The notes beneath the pieces were generated by a model. The model did no database searches, was not told the DNA's origin, and was given only the letters and a program-made list of their open reading frames with translations. A program made the position numbers and the translations under genes. Shown here one piece after another: positions 1-10,138 of a DNA stretch of 64,000 nt; position 1 is the first letter of the stretch, and every line of letters starts with the position of its first letter. Source of the stretch: Furcasterigmium furcatum (taxonomy: Eukaryota; Ascomycota; Sordariomycetes; Glomerellales; Plectosphaerellaceae); assembly GCA_001599815.1 (NCBI GenBank), contig BCIA01000004.1:126862-190861 (forward strand). Reading direction: 5' to 3'.

Positions 1-482
1 ATATTCGCACAGAGCAATGTCTTTATTGGCGCGATCCAGAGAGAGCCAAGCGGCTGGACAAGTAGGGGCCCGCTGCTTGACCTTGTTGCTATCATGTTAG
101 GCCAAAATGGCGAAGACTTGCACACATTACAGGAGAACCTGCGCTTCATGGTGACTTGACTTTCTACCTTTCGTCGCACTCAATACATCCAACCTCATGC
201 ATTATGCTGCAACCCTCGACACGGAATGTGAAATAGCAGGCATAGCGAAAGGGATTGGGACGACATATTACCTCGATTTGTCTGGAGAGAAAGACATAAA
301 GATATATTACCTCGATTGATGGCGCCGGTGTGTATCTCATTTTGAGAAGCAATTGAACATTACCTTCGTTTGCTTAATCACGTGGAAACCCTGGACAGTG
401 TTCTGTCGATTTCAAACAAAGATCTGGGAGCATATTTGAAGCATATTTGTATTCAAGCTCGATTGTCTGCCCCCCCCGGTCG
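1..482. other. gene-free left edge
   Basis: No coding frame, RNA gene or repeat is recognised here. The stretch lies downstream of the lyase-like gene, so it should hold that gene's 3' untranslated region and perhaps the edge of a gene outside the window. Confidence 0.5.
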
Positions 483-1121
483 TTAGACCGACAGAGGTTG
501 CGGTGTCCCGGGCTCAGCGTTGTACGAAATTCGGCCCGCCGGAAGGAAGAAGAGCGCAACCAAGGCGCCGCCTCGCACTTCCGGATAATGGTGCGTACCC
601 GGCCCTGGGGCAGTCCACCCGGCTTTCTGCCAGCCCTGCATGCCTTTGAGCTCAGCCGTGTCATCGATCTGTACCACGCAGTTGATCTCTCCATACGGAT
701 GGGCGTGGTATTGACCCGCGTAAACTTCCTGGCTATCCATGAAGACGGTTGTAATACTGAAGAATCGGGTCTCGGCTGTCGGGTTGGTGATCCTTCCGCG
801 CCGGTACTTGGGGCCATCGAGCTCCGTCTGGGCTACCCATCCTTCCTCGATACCCTGCCGAATAAACCTGCAGAAATCTTCGTAGTAGGGATTTCCAGGG
901 CCATATTCTTTGTTGAGTCTGGCCTCAAGGTCCTTCCCAGGGGTTCTGGAGGGTGAGAAGATGCACCGTCAGATCCTTCAGGTCACATGCAAAGACAAGG
1001 GAGACAGTCACACTCACAAGTCCTGGACTTCGTTCAAGAACTCGCTGGCTCGAGCTACAAACTTCTGCGCAGTCGGCCACTTGGCAAGGTCTAAAACGGC
1101 TGCGGTGTCGACTCTGACCAT
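483..1121 (-). CDS. DUF4863 protein, 4-hydroxylaminobenzoate lyase-like
   Basis: Predicted 188 aa from two exons (1121-1018 and 945-483). The 72-bp intron has a GTGAGT donor and a CAG acceptor, and joining it keeps the frame. The C-terminal half carries the family signature: a histidine-rich GQYHAHPYGEINCV stretch, then GWTAPGPGTHHYPEVRGG and ALFFLPAGRISYN. This matches DUF4863, the family of bacterial PnbB, which turns 4-hydroxylaminobenzoate into protocatechuate plus ammonia. The His-X-His and paired His suggest a cupin-like metal site (inferred). Length is close to bacterial PnbB. It lies about 0.9 kb beyond the end of an MFS permease on the same strand, which fits uptake plus breakdown of an aromatic or nitrogen-containing acid. 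The real substrate in fungi is not shown by the sequence. Confidence 0.8.
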
Positions 1122-2014
1122 GGTCGCAGCTGGGTGGAGGACGGCGGGGAGCTGGGTATAGAGGCAAGCCGTAGACTCGAGATCGTGCCGTGAAAAGAGT
1201 CAATTTAGACGCATATAAATATCCAACTACCTAAATTCAAGCCTAGAAGAAGGTCAGCAATGGAAAATGAAAGTGCCGAGGGGGATTTGGAGCAGATCGG
1301 TAATGGGTGTGGACTCTCTCCGATGAATCCGAACTCTCCGAGACTCTCGCCGATCCGACACCCTTCCGCCCACCCAGCGAACAACCAAGCCCATACTAAA
1401 GTCGCTAAGTATTGATTTTGTTCACCAATCGGGTGTTTACGATAGTCACGGCTCAGCATGACGGATTGGGCCAGGCGCTGGCTAGGACTTGTATGGTGCC
1501 TGCCTCGCAACTCCATCCAGGGAGCGAGCGTATTCTTGGATCCTCACCTGGTTGGAGGCAGGGTAGTCTCTTTGCTTCTTCGCAGGACCGCCCCAACAAT
1601 ATGCATGCATCAGTGGTGTAGAGCCTAAAATCGTGACTGGTCCTAGTCCTGGTCCTGGCCGATACGCCTTCATTGTCCACGATTCACCTGTAGCACATGT
1701 TCAGCGCTGAGGATCAACCATTGCGGATAGGGAGACCAATGTTTAGCCACAAGGGTGTAGAGCTTTTCGCCATCAACATGTTTGGCATTTCCATGAAATT
1801 TTATTGACATAATGACTGATGCTGCAGCGACTCCCCAAGAATCTAAGCAATACCAGTAGTCACAATCTGAGGTCAGCTCCAGATTCCCGAACGATATAGA
1901 AATAATATCGGGCCTCTCCGAATCTCTCTGCGCCTCAACAAGCCGACGACCCTTCGTATACCCGCCCTCCGCTACACTCCAGACGACACGACATTGCGAC
2001 ACATCCGATCTCCT
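1122..2014. other. intergenic: lyase promoter and permease 3' region
   Basis: No gene is recognised. On the plus strand positions 1318-1360 hold five CCGA (TCGG on the other strand) half sites within about 45 bp, including CCGATCCGA. These are candidate monomer sites for a Zn2Cys6 regulator. The 11-mer TCTCGCCGATC (1345-1355) recurs at 4523-4533 in the promoter shared by the permease and the regulator. Confidence 0.4.
1214..1221 (-). promoter_or_regulatory. TATA-like box of the lyase-like gene
   Basis: An AT-rich TATTTATA (minus strand) sits about 93 bp upstream of the chosen ATG at 1121, in otherwise mixed sequence. The position fits a core promoter. Inferred from position and sequence only. 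Confidence 0.4.
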
Positions 2015-3905
2015 CTAAGCAACCCACCGGAAGCCAGGGTGCCTCCAGTCAAGGTCCTCGATCTGCTTCTCGGAAAGACCCGCAAGCTCGTCCTCGGCCG
2101 ACCTGCTTTCACGCTTGCGATTGTCTCTCTTCATCCATAGGAGGGTGAGAGTCCCGATAACAAGGATGCAACCAGATGCGGCCAGGTTGAGACCATTTCC
2201 AATGGGGTAGTGCGGCCCATCGCTGACCATGAAGGACCATGTCGAGATTAAACCGCCGATGTTCCCGAACATGACTAGATGCGAGAAGAGTCATCAGTAA
2301 GAAATCATACTATGGCGAGGGGAGGTAACCGTGGCAGGTCGAAATCGAAAGCGCAGTATTGGCCTTTTACGTACCGTTCGTTCCGATGCCGCTGCTCCTG
2401 GCCGTATCGCTCAGGACGTTGGCACTGATGTGAGAGTTCAGAATCGGTGCCATGTAAAAGGCGGCACTGGTGATGAGGAAAGTCGCGCCATATCTAGCCT
2501 GCGGGCTCTCGGTGCCGAGGAACATGGAATATCCAACCATGACAATAGGTGCGCTGCAGATGACAAAGATCTGCCTGCGATCGATCTTATAGCTGATGCC
2601 AGGAATAAGCACGGTAAAGAACGCCCCTACGACATAGGGAGGGACCGTATAGAGCTGGTGGGAGATTGTCGAGCGCTCCGGGTAAATCGTTCTCACGATA
2701 GTCGGCAGGAAAAAGGCCAGGCCCTGGACGGTGATGTTGTTGAAGAGGAAGACAAATGCGGAAGTCAGCGTCAAAGGGCTGCAGATACCAGCCACCAGCT
2801 TGGCGGTATCAATCTTATCCAGTACTTTAGTCGCTCCTGGCCGCTCGCTCTTGATACGGTCGATAGCAAGCTTTTTCTCCTCCTCATTGAGCCACCTCGC
2901 ACTTTCGGGGCGGTCAGTGAGGGTGGCTGCATGTTGGATCAGCCATCAGCGCGAGATCGCTTTGAAAGAGGCAAGACGCAGAGCCAATACATACCGAACG
3001 AGATCAGAGCCAGAGCAACAGTGACAATGCCTTCGATAGCTATACAGGAGATGCAGTGTTAGCTCTGAGCCGAAACGCTGTCATGTGCCGAGGTGTGGGA
3101 CGTAGTAGAGCTTACCAAAAATCATCTGCCAGCTGTGGAACATGCCGAAGTTGTCAAGCCTAAGGATTCCTGATGCCAGAAGACCACCGAACGCTCCCGC
3201 GAGCGGCGCCATAACGATATATAGGGAGAGCCGGAAAGTAAGCTCGGAGCGCCGATACCATCGTGACATATAGTAAGCAATGCCAGGAAGCATGCCGGCC
3301 TCAAAGATTCCGAGTACAAAGCGAACACCGCAGATCTGCGGGATATCAGAGACGAAGGCCGTGAAGATAGAGCTGAGTCCGAAGCCCAGCGAGGTTGCAG
3401 GGATGAACCAGCCGGGGCCCATCCACTTGCAAAGAATATTGGCAGGGATCTCAAAGATGATGTAACTGATGTAGAACACCGACAGGACGAGGTTGTAGTC
3501 CGTCCCGGACATGCCGAGGTCAGCCTCGAGTCCAGCCAGGCGAGCATTCCCTGTCAACATCGCTGTTAGCTGGATGTGTGTGTGTGTGTGAAATGGATAG
3601 AAAAGTCGCGTACCAATGTTTGCTCTATCGATAAAACAGAACAGATAGAGCAGGGCCACCGTCGGGACAATCATGAAGTCGATTTTTCTGCGCAACGCTG
3701 CCTCCTTTTTGGGGTCGAAATCGAACCCGCCATGTTGGAGACTATGGCTCGGCTTGTTAGTTCGTTCAAGTTGGCATCCAAGGGGGAAGACTGAAAGTGA
3801 CTCATGCCTTTCAGCAGTCGCTTTGCCAAGGTCGGAGTGGCCAGAAGCACTCTCGATTGCGCCCTGAAGTTTTTCTTCCTGGCCACTGGCTTGCATCTTG
3901 GACAT
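2015..3905 (-). CDS. MFS permease, anion:cation symporter (Dal5/TNA1-like) family
   Basis: Plasma-membrane permease of roughly 500 aa, built from about six exons. It starts with MSKMQASGQEEK, followed by a cytosolic tail and RRKIDFMIVPTVALLYLF, the first membrane span. The family motif FIDRANIGNARLAGLE (split by an intron holding a TG repeat) is followed by GMSGTDYNLVLSVFYISYI and PANILCKWMGPGWFIP. The loop RFVLGIFEAGMLPGIAYYMS and the last spans FGNIGGLISTWSFM and GLNLAASGCILVIGTLTLL are all present. The C-terminus, EDLDWRHPGFRWVA, is typical of the family. Members carry organic anions such as allantoate, nicotinate, pantothenate or biotin; which one cannot be told. One donor near 3809 (GTCACT) is weak. 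It is divergent from the Zn2Cys6 regulator at 4683, so the two may share control. Confidence 0.88.
3575..3590. repeat. TG dinucleotide microsatellite
   Basis: Eight TG units lie inside an intron of the MFS permease gene. The tract is short and could vary in length between strains. Confidence 0.85.
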
Positions 3906-4682
3906 TGGTGCAGGGGGAGGAAGCCGATTGATGGTGAAGGGTGCGGGCAGATCCCGTATGTGTTTGCTTATGGCTGAGATTTCTGAAAAGTGGAGGAGAG
4001 AAAATCCGGCAGCTTGGGGACTCTGCTCGACTTGGAATAATGACCTGGAAGAGAGGGTAAGGCCAGAAATCCCGTCGAGTCTTCACTGGGATTTGCCCGA
4101 GTACTTGTATTCATACATTTCCGGCCTTATCATCCAGGTCATTCATCGCTCGGCGAAGGCAGGGTCATAGATAGCTACAGTCGCCTTATCATATGGGTCA
4201 CAGGGCGCTCGGCGAACGCAGGGTCATAGATAGGTGCAGCGACCCCAGTCCCCCCATGGGGTCAAGGTGCCACTTAGTCCGATCCCGGGAAGCCAGCGCT
4301 TCGTGATTGCTAGTGTGTCCACGCGAGAATGTATGGACCCTCGGTGGCTAGCTAATCCTCGTCCTGTTACTGGCAGAATGCATCATCCGAAGGACATCAT
4401 GAGCGACGGTTAATTCGGCGTAATAGTCTGGGCACCTTATCCGAGGCTCGTCTGCTACCTGGCGGCGCTCAGCTGGGCTAGCCCGTCTTGGCCAGGAGGC
4501 GATTAGGTACCCCGATATCCGATCTCGCCGATCAAATTCCGCCACTCCCCTCACTCCGACTTAAATTCCGACCTCATCCCCCGCCACAGCCACATCACAT
4601 CCACGAACTCTGCGCGAGCCCGGTCCAGAAGAAGAAATCTCACCAGTTCCGACTGAGCGGATGAGCAGGGGATCCTCACACA
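3906..4682. other. divergent promoter: MFS permease / Zn2Cys6 regulator
   Basis: A 777-bp region between two diverging genes. It holds a 59-bp tandem duplication (4124-4241). It also holds a run of CCGAT elements at 4512-4533 (CCGATA, CCGATC, CGCCGATC) that resembles the CCGA-rich stretch upstream of the lyase-like gene. No separate gene is seen. Confidence 0.55.
4124..4241. repeat. two-copy 59-bp tandem repeat
   Basis: GCCTTATCAT starts at 4124 and again at 4183. Each copy continues through GCTCGGCGAA and GCAGGGTCATAGATAG. The copies differ at scattered bases, so the duplication is not recent. Each contains one CTCGGCGAA element, so the copy number of a possible binding site is doubled. Confidence 0.8.
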
Positions 4683-7068
4683 ATGGCTCCGCCGAAGGGG
4701 CCGAGGATGCCCGCGTGCGAGCCCTGCAGGCGATCGAAGCTCTTCTGTGACCACGCGAGACCCGCCTGCGGCCGGTGCCAGGACGCCGACAAGGCCGGCG
4801 GTTGCGTCTATCGGCGGCGTCCCTTTTCTCGCAAAAAACAGCGCCATGATCTCGGTGCCCTCGAAGCATTCTCTCACCGGGCCGAGCCCGCGACCCTGTG
4901 AGTTACACCGCGATGATGCACCCACCACCCTGCCCCTATCTCGGTGGGAGCGGCATGTCGACCTAGCCTCCTCGGCCCGAAACGTATCTGCAAGGCCTCT
5001 TTAGCTACAGTGCTTACAGTTTTCCTCAGTCCTAGTGCTGGCCGAGAGAATGTCCCCAGCCCGAACTCCCCGTCCGTTCCCACAACCAGGACAAACTACC
5101 CCAATCCCGGGTACATGGGCGCGTCCAGCCATGTCGCCATCTTCAGCCAGATATCCCAGGATGGTGACATCCTCGAGGACTCGGGCCTGGCCCCGGAAGA
5201 CCCCGCTACTCCGCCGGCGGTTGATCCGTCGCTCTTGGGGTTCGATGCTGAGATGCACATTACCAAGGTCGCGGAGTGCATGAAACACCTGCTGGGCACT
5301 TTCAACTCCGACGCACTACGGGACCTCGTGTCGTTTTGGCAGGCCACACGAGTCAACCTCACCTTGGCTGGGCCTCTGCTCTATTCGTGCCTTCAGACAC
5401 TGGACGACCTCCGATCGCTCTCACCAAATACGGCGGCCGGCATTGGCCCTTATATGGTTTACGCGAGAAAGCTACTCCGAAACTCGATCCAACCCCTGAC
5501 CGTCCGGGCACCTCTTCGACTGGACAGCTTCTGTTCTCAGTTCATCGGTTCTAACACCCGATTGGAGACGATAGGGCTCCTCTTCTGCGCCGTGATCCGA
5601 GCTGCGTCCGAAGTCCACGTGTTTCCTGCGCTGTATCTCGGTAATACGCGCAGACAAGAGCTGGTATCGCTCGCTGCTAGGTTGACCAACGTCATCGTCG
5701 AGGCTATCTTGTCTCTTGATATGCTCAACGACCTTCAGCTCGTGTTGCAATACGAGAACTTCATATCTCACTCCTTTGTATTCGGAGTGCAATGTGTGTA
5801 ATCCCTGAACGAGCCAAAGTTATCAACTCGGCGACTGACTTGACTCACAGCATATCATTCCTTCCGCAAGCTCGGAGACGTCATCACGTCCATAATGTCC
5901 CTCGGGTACCACGAGACACTAGGATCCACGGAGACAGTGCCTTCTTTTCTCATCGACATCCGAAGGACGGCTTTCTGCCGAGCGTACTCTGCCGACAAGA
6001 ACTGGGCCATCTTCTTGGGGCGACCTCCGCGCCTGGCGAAGAAGTACTGCAACCTTCAGGCGGCCCTCCGGCAGTGCTCCTCGACTGATGCGGATGATGG
6101 CATCCCCTCGCTGTCTGGCCATCAAGATACTTTACGGTGGCGCCCCGACTCCGAGATGTCAATCTGGGCCGAGACCCGCTGGACCGCAGCCTGCGCGGCT
6201 CTGAAGGAGGAGATACTTGAAATGTTCAGAGACAACAGCAGAGAGCGGTTCGATGATAGAGTGAGGTACGTACGCCTGGGTGACCAGCATGCCAAATTCT
6301 AGAAACTGCATCGTCCATTCGCTGAACATCTGACCTCAGCGACCTTCAGAGGCGAGCCGACCAGCAATGGGATGCTTTGCCGAAGAGCTTTCGCATGGTA
6401 GGGAGCCTCAAAGACTACGACAGAGGAGCCTGGGAGCGAGACTTCCTAGCCAGCACGAGGCTCAACTATCTACATGTGCATTTCCTGCTGCGCCTGCTGT
6501 GTCTCGGGTCGTCAACAGATCCCGACGCCGCTTTCGTCAGCCTCTCTCGGGAGATACTTGCCCTGGTCGTGGAGGTCATCGTCCTGAGAAACGAGCTGGT
6601 CTGCTCTACGGGGACGAGCTTCGAGTGGAAGGTGAGCATCATGGCTGCTGTGCACGAATGTTTGCTAACTTTCAATTCGAGCTGGCGCATTATGGTCTCC
6701 CGGCAATAGGTATCATAATGATTGCGATGCTCAGGAGGCGGCATCCGCCAAACGGGCTGCAAGATACCGAGATCATCCGCGACCTCGGCATCGTGGTTGC
6801 GGGGGTCGACCTGGGCACGATCGTGCGGCCAACAGAACCCAACTATGCTCTGCTATCCAGTGCGACCAGGACGATCAAGAAGGTTTTAGTAGGGATGCAG
6901 AGCAGAGGTAGGCCACATACCCCCGTCCTGGACGATGATACGGCATGGCCTCTTGAAGCATGGGTTCCACAGGCTCAGCTTGAGCCCTGGGACTTCGAGT
7001 TCCGCTTCTGGGAGAATCTTGCGGAGCACCCATCCATTTTTGACCCTTCCTGTGTGACGAATGGATAG
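4683..7068 (+). CDS. Zn(II)2Cys6 transcription factor
   Basis: Predicted 690 aa nuclear regulator, exons 4683-4897, 5030-5793, 5851-6265, 6340-6631 and 6682-7068; all junctions keep frame. Residues about 12-43 form a binuclear zinc cluster with spacing C-x2-C-x6-C-x6-C-x2-C-x8-C (CEPCRRSKLFC, then CGRC). The spacing before the last Cys is longer than usual. The rest is an alpha-helical, weakly conserved middle region typical of fungal regulators. The ATG at 4683 puts the zinc cluster near the N-terminus, as usual. The last intron has a perfect GCTAAC branch site and ends in GAG rather than CAG/TAG. It is divergent from one permease and flanked by the lyase and a second permease, so it is the likely local regulator. 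Confidence 0.85.
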
Positions 7069-7226
7069 GAGAAGAAGAAGAGGGAACAGTTTTGATGATA
7101 GCTGGCCAAACCTCGGCCTGAGGGCATGCATGCTTCGGGACGGCACCCCGGACCTCAGAATGCCGAGGAGCGAGTCGAGTGTCACAAGTAGGTCTACTGA
7201 CGGCTAGATTGTCGATTTGTCTCCGG

Positions 7227-7658
7227 CTAGAAGTATTCTTCGTCCTCCCAGTTCAAATCCAAACCCGTTATCATCTTCTCTACGACGCTGACCGCGTCGC
7301 TGTACACCGCCTGCTGGAGCCTCTGCTTCATCAAGTCGTCGCCGTTGGCAAAGTCGCACCGGAGGCACTTCCTGGTGATCTCGCCGTACTACGGTCCCAG
7401 GGAAAAGCGACCCCTCGACATCCGTCGGACCTGGAAGATGTCGTCGGGAGTCTCGACCTCCAGCTTCTGCCACTTGTCGATCTGGAGCATGGCGACACCG
7501 AGACTGTACAGGCTGAGGTTATCGATGCCGTAGAGTAGCTGCTCGTAGTCTAGCTGATCGGCCTTGTCGCTTGCCGTTATGACGCCGGATTCTTCCCGGC
7601 CGTGCCTCTGCACAAAGTCAACCCCGACGTGCAGCGTGCCGAGGGCCTTCGCCCTCAC
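7227..7658 (-). pseudogene. broken DUF7580-type gene, C-terminal remnant
   Basis: A single minus-strand frame reads like the C-terminal part of fungal DUF7580 (HeLo/prion-inhibition-associated) proteins: LGTLHVGVDFVQRHG, then YGIDNLSLYSLGVAMLQI, DDIFQVRRM, FSLGP, then YGEITRKCLRCDF and LQQAVYSDAV to a natural stop. An in-frame TAG at 7389-7391 cuts it between FSLGP and YGEITRK, where relatives have a coding residue. Nothing recognisable of the N-terminal half lies upstream. The combination of truncation and a nonsense codon marks it as a relic. Fungal genes of this type are often linked to incompatibility or immunity-like functions. Confidence 0.7.
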
Positions 7659-8041
7659 GGCACTTCTTTTCCCATGGGGCTTTTTTCCCGTGGATGGGAT
7701 GGACGGGACGGAAATTTCGGACGTGTTATTTGCTGGATCTACCTTACCTTAGATTAGATACTGGGTGATGAAGACCAACAGGTCATCAAATATCAGTCTA
7801 TAGTATGCTTAACCACGTAATCATTTACAAACCTCGTGTAAATTACTGAGGTTATAAGCACTCCTTCCGTATTACAGGGCATTAGACTCCTTCCTAATTT
7901 CTTTGCTAACCAGCTTCTCCAGAATGCCATGAACGTGGACAGCTGCCTTGACATTACTTCCCCCAAAGCCATCCGCCATAGATTACTAGTAGCTCTCCTT
8001 AGAATTCTCCTCGGGCAAGCAGATCCGAAACTCGGGGAATC
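7659..8041. other. AT-rich gene-free stretch
   Basis: The interval from about 7735 to 7920 is clearly richer in A and T than its surroundings. On the minus strand near 7930-7982 a short frame contains ADGFGGSNVKAAVHVHGILE, which slightly resembles the end of a polyketide ketosynthase domain but has no supporting context. No intact gene is seen. It may be the decayed 5' part of the DUF7580 relic or an old insertion. Confidence 0.4.
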
Positions 8042-10138
8042 CTAAAGCGAATAGCGGTACTCGGGGTTCATGTCACCAAGATCCATCTTCTCCTGCTCCG
8101 TCAGGCTGGTGTCCGGCTTGGCAGCCCTCTGCCTGTTTTGCAGCCAGCAGCCCCAAGCGTAACCTATGCACGAAATGATGCTGAGGATTACGAACGCAAT
8201 ACAGATCGAATAGCCCGGGATGAAGCGTGGAGCATCCTTCTGCAGGAAGGCGTAGACGCTGATGATTCCACCGATGTCTGCATTGGACGTCAGCCTGAAC
8301 ACCTCACAGAACCCCTAATGAGGCCGGACCATATTAGACAGGGCAACTTACTTCCGAAGCCAACCTGCCAAGCACTTCCAATAGCGCGCCTGTGGTGGCC
8401 GCCGAGATTCATGTTAAACCAGCAGACGACGATAGGCATCGCGGTGTAGGCGCCCATGGCAACCAGGAACAGCGCCGCGTACTGCACCTGGGTGTTGTCG
8501 TGGACGCCCAGGAGAATTCCAAAGCCCGCAATGCTGACGCATATAGTAAAGACGGCGAAGCCGAAACGGTGGCGAACCCTGTCGGACATCGTTGCAATGG
8601 TCATCGAGAAGGCGAAAGCTGCAGCCCAGGGAGGCACGCTGAAAAGCTGCGTCTGAATGGGGCTGTAGCCGTAGGTTCGGATGATGGTGGGTGCAAAGTA
8701 GGCGTATCCCTATTATGATATTAGTCCGCGTGTCCGGTGGCAGGCTGAGAGTGTAGAAGGGCCGAGAATGGACTTACGTAGCCGGGAACGATGAGTCCGA
8801 AGCTGAGGTGATAGGTTAGCATGTTTTCTGTTGACTTCCTCTCGTCAAATGAGGAACCAGCAGGGGGAGACCTACTACATGAAGCCGCCGAGAATGACCT
8901 TGTAGTCCTTGAGGACATTTCCCACGTCCTTCAGGGTGATCTTACGCTCATGTCCCGAAGCACCCTGGGAACGCCTCAGACGCTCAGTCACGTAAGCCTT
9001 CTCATCTTCCTTGAGCCATTTGACGTCTTCCGGGAAGTCGGGCAGCCAGAACCAAAAGGCGAAGCTGACAAGCACCGTCAGCAATCCTTCGAGGATGAAG
9101 ATCCAGCGCCAGCCCATGTAGCCACGGACACCGTCCATCTTTCCGATAGCTGCGGCCAGCAATCCGCCGAAGGCGCCTGCGAGAGTCGTGCTGTTGAAGA
9201 AGAACGAGTATCGCTTCTGCGCCTCGTGTCTCCGATACCTGTAGTCGCACGGTTAGCCTGCACCTCTGTGTGCCTCATTCTTGGCGCCTTCTGTGGGAAA
9301 GACTTTACCACGCCCCTAAGAGGTAAAAGCAGCCAGGAAACATGCCTGCGTTTCAAAAATCAGCTCAATCCGATGCAAGGTGAAGGCGTGGGAGCGAGTT
9401 GAAGCTTTTGGGACCCGAGGTCACCATCACGGGATGTGCCTGTGTTTGTCCCACTTTTTCCGCTGAACCCCTTTTCCGCGATCTCGACGTCGCCCCAGAC
9501 GCCCATCCCGTCAAATTTTGTTTCCAGGGGGAATACCTACCAGTTTCAAAGACTCCAAGGAAGAAGCGAGTCGTGAGGAGACCAGAATAGTTCGTGACAA
9601 ATCCTTGGATCATAGTGATCATTCCGAAGGCGAACATGTTGATCGAGAGCCAAACATGAGGCTTGAACTTCTTGAGCAGGATGTTCGAGGGAATCTGCAG
9701 GATAAGATGTAAGAGACAGTCTTCACTGACAGGTTAGGGCAGGTTCCGTCCACTCACTTCGAAGAGGATGTATGGGACGAAGAAGATGACGAGCGCGTTG
9801 TTGTACATGGTGCCGGTGAGGCCGAGTTCCTCAGAGAGACCGAAAACATTGGCGTTCGCGATGTTGACTCGGTCTAGATGGTGAGATTCTCAATGAGCAT
9901 GGCAGATAGCATGGGAAATCGCAAGGGTAAACGTACCCAGGAATGCCAGAAGGTACATGATACAGAGGAACGGCACGACGTGAAAGTCGATCTTGGCCAT
10001 CAGACGGCGGTCCGATGTGTGCGACGGGCACACCAAGGGCTCCAACTCCTGGGTCTGCTCAACATCGCGAGGCTTCTCCATGGACTGCGAGTCCGAGGCT
10101 GCCGCCGCGTTGTGCTCTTCGATTCCAGACTGCTGCAT
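8042..10138 (-). CDS. MFS permease, TNA1-like anion:cation symporter
   Basis: Plasma-membrane permease of about 500 aa in several exons. It starts with MQQSGIEEHNAAAASDSQSM and has a first span KIDFHVVPFLCIMYLLAFLG. This joins across an intron to DRVNIANANVFGLSEELGL, the family signature. Next come NNALVIFFVPYILFE, the loop TTRFFLGVFETG and GWRWIFILEGLLTVLVSFAF. The C-terminal half has GYSPIQTQLFSVPPW, GSAWQVGFGNIGGIISVYAF and the end DLGDMNPEYRYSL. This pattern is close to high-affinity nicotinate permeases (TNA1) and their many fungal paralogues. The substrate is probably a small carboxylate. It is not a tandem copy of the permease at 2015; the sequences differ throughout. Confidence 0.87.

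Noticed and set aside
7735..7920. possible repeat-induced point mutation (RIP) in the AT-rich patch
   Set aside because: The patch is only about 200 bp, and no duplicated partner copy is visible in the window, so RIP cannot be argued.
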